Of a stretch of DNA of 64,000 nucleotides, positions 62,635 to 64,000 are shown in pieces. The notes under the pieces are model-generated. The model was given only the letters and a program-made list of their open reading frames with translations. It was not told the origin of the DNA and ran no database searches. Positions within the stretch are counted from its first letter, which is position 1; each line of letters opens with the position of its first letter. This DNA comes from Actinobacteria bacterium 69-20 (GTDB lineage Bacteria > Actinomycetota > Actinomycetes > Mycobacteriales > Nakamurellaceae), in assembly GCA_001897425.1 (NCBI GenBank), contig MKSW01000027.1:1-64000 (forward strand), given 5' to 3'. The position numbers and the translations under genes were made by a program.

Positions 62635-63711
62635 ATGGACAGCGATCTTCCCGACCGCGAGCAGGGCCTACTGGTGGCGGGACTCGACCGGTGGGTCGCC
62701 GCCGGCCTTATGACGGACGACCAGGCCCGCCGGATCGCCGACTGGGAGCGCGATCCGGACCATGCCCCCGCGGCCCCGGCAGCGCCCGCGCCGGTCATGT
62801 CGCTCGCGGCCGAGGCACTCGCATACGTGGGCGGTGCGGTGGTCATCGCCGCGATCGCCATCGTCGCCTCCGGCTACTGGGATCGGTTGGGGTTCGGATC
62901 GCACCTGGCGATCCCAGCGGCGGCCACGGTCCTGCTGTTGGCTGCGGGCGCCTCGGTGCCGCGGACGTGGGCGGCCGTCGGCGTGCGCATGCGTGCGGCC
63001 CTGTGGCTCACCGCGCCCGCGGCCCTGTTCGCGCTGCTCGCGGTGATCGGCGAACACGCGCACTGGAGCGGCGACCGCTCGATGCTGTTCGTCTCCGCGC
63101 CGCTGTTCGTGGCCACGGCCGTGCTCTGGTTGATCCACCGCGCCGCCCCACAGCAGATCGCGGCATTCGTCGCGCTCGAACTGCTGGGGGTCGCGGCCAC
63201 CAACATCACCATCGGCCGGTTCGACGCCCTCGCCGGGGCCTCGATGGCCGTGATCGCGATCGCCTGGGGCGCCTGCGCACGCGGTGGCCTGTTGCCGGGC
63301 GGGGGTCGATGGGCGCCGCCGGCGCAGGCGGGTCCCGCCGCCGCGGCCCTGAAACATCAACGAGGGCAACGGCGATGGGGGCTCGGCCTCGGCACCGGCG
63401 GCGCCGCGCTCGGTGGCATCGTGCTGGCCGGGGGTTGGGACACCTCGTGGATGGGCGTGATCCCGATCGTGGTGATCGTCGCGGCCGGGGTGGCGATCGG
63501 CGACCTGCCGGTGCTGATCGTCGCCGCGATCGGGACGGTGATCGTGCTTCCGATGGTCGCCGAGCGCTACACCCAGTCGACCCTCGCGACCGCGGTGGTG
63601 CTCCTCATCGTGGGTGCCGCGATGGTGGCTCTAGCCATCCTGGTGGCGCGCAGACAGACACGTCGTCATACTCGATCCGCCGACGCCGACGCGGCGATCT
63701 ACTCCAGATAG
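62635..63711 (+). CDS. DUF2157-like integral membrane protein
   Basis: Protein of 358 residues. An N-terminal helical part ([22 protein letters not shown]) leads into about nine hydrophobic segments between residues 55 and 345. The opening matches the DUF2157 style, with a Tyr-Val-Gly-Gly start of the membrane part ([20 protein letters not shown]). No function is known. The 3' end overlaps sigA by 13 bases, convergently. Confidence 0.7.
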   Translation: MDSDLPDREQGLLVAGLDRWVAAGLMTDDQARRIADWERDPDHAPAAPAAPAPVMSLAAEALAYVGGAVVIAAIAIVASGYWDRLGFGSHLAIPAAATVLLLAAGASVPRTWAAVGVRMRAALWLTAPAALFALLAVIGEHAHWSGDRSMLFVSAPLFVATAVLWLIHRAAPQQIAAFVALELLGVAATNITIGRFDALAGASMAVIAIAWGACARGGLLPGGGRWAPPAQAGPAAAALKHQRGQRRWGLGLGTGGAALGGIVLAGGWDTSWMGVIPIVVIVAAGVAIGDLPVLIVAAIGTVIVLPMVAERYTQSTLATAVVLLIVGAAMVALAILVARRQTRRHTRSADADAAIYSR

Positions 63712-64000
63712 TCGCGGAGCACCTGGGAGCGGGACGGGTGGCGGAGTTTGGACATGGTCTTGGACTCGATCTGCCGGATCCGCTCGCGGGTGACCCCGTA
63801 GACCTGGCCGATCTCGTCCAGGGTGCGCGGCTGGCCGTCGGTGAGACCGAACCGCAGCCGCACGACGCCCGCCTCGCGCTCGGAGAGGGTCTGCAGCACC
63901 GACTGCAGCTGGTCCTGTAGCAGGGTGAACGAGACGGCGTCCACGGCCACGACGGCCTCGGAGTCCTCGATGAAGTCGCCGAGCTGCGAGTCGCCCTCGT
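63699..64000 (-). CDS. sigA: primary sigma factor SigA, C-terminal part (continues past window)
   Basis: The last 99 codons of a sigma-70 primary factor. [18 protein letters not shown] is the region 3 end, and [41 protein letters not shown] with [17 protein letters not shown] is region 4, shown here by its [12 protein letters not shown] and TRERIRQIE cores. The ending matches RpoD/HrdB/SigA rather than SigB. The gene starts beyond base 64000. Confidence 0.92.
   Translation of the reverse strand, partial: EGDSQLGDFIEDSEAVVAVDAVSFTLLQDQLQSVLQTLSEREAGVVRLRFGLTDGQPRTLDEIGQVYGVTRERIRQIESKTMSKLRHPSRSQVLRDYLE

Noticed and set aside
1..64000. CRISPR array, tRNA or rRNA genes, prophage
   Set aside because: No regularly spaced 25-40 bp repeats, no cloverleaf or rRNA segments, and no phage structural or integrase genes were seen; tandem repeats here have no spacers.

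Overview
The window is high-GC DNA from an actinomycete-type bacterium. The evidence is the division/cell-wall (dcw) order with sepF, yggT and a Wag31-type divIVA, an IdeR-like DtxR regulator, paired SigB/SigA sigma factors, a translational ileS T-box, and many GTG starts with 4-base overlaps. I cannot assign a genus from the sequence alone.

Layout. 1-4000: an IS982-family element has cut a Gfo/Idh/MocA oxidoreductase gene, leaving its last 60 codons in front of an intact paralogue; an XRE-ImmA/IrrE + DUF4411 pair follows. 4200-8816: leftward operon moxR-DUF58-transglutaminase (tgpA type). 8952-25911: rightward dcw cluster mraZ-rsmH-ftsL-ftsI-murE-murF-mraY-ftsW-murG-murC-ftsQ-ftsZ-sepF-yggT-divIVA, with a four-copy TGGG MraZ box ahead of mraZ. 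murD is missing from its usual place between mraY and ftsW, and the ylmD/ylmE genes usual between ftsZ and sepF are absent. 26013-29547: T-box leader and ileS. 29634-34523: secreted DUF1906 glycoside-hydrolase-like protein and metE.

34626-43170: a protein-acetylation neighbourhood: sirtuin deacetylase, gluconate kinase, IdeR-like regulator, rhodanese, then an AcuC-type deacetylase overlapping by 8 bases a GNAT/acyl-CoA-synthetase-like lysine acetyltransferase (Pat type). It ends at a 15-bp hairpin shared with convergent sigB. sigB has a SigE/SigH-type promoter motif and a palindrome. 43405-50486: conserved sigB-sigA neighbourhood (dtd, methyltransferase, DUF3099, DUF3039, YihY/BrkB, helicase, DUF7455).

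50723-63711: about 13 kb of accessory DNA between DUF7455 and sigA, whose 3' end reaches the right edge. It holds a nitroreductase, three toxin-antitoxin pairs, an orphan antitoxin, an antitoxin remnant, and a 6.2 kb cassette (ABC importer, CitA/CitB-type two-component system, broken CoxM-like gene) lying between two 258-bp direct repeats. The left repeat is a truncated copy of the gene that is intact on the right, so recombination between the repeats would remove the cassette and leave one intact copy.

Recurrent themes: short in-frame tandem repeats in linker segments of core genes (murE, murG, ftsZ leader, metE, ideR leader), a dispersed motif with core GCGAACRGCGTCAT, and leaderless -10/start arrangements in front of the antitoxin and toxin genes. 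No tRNA, rRNA or CRISPR array was seen. All calls are from reading the sequence; no database search was run.
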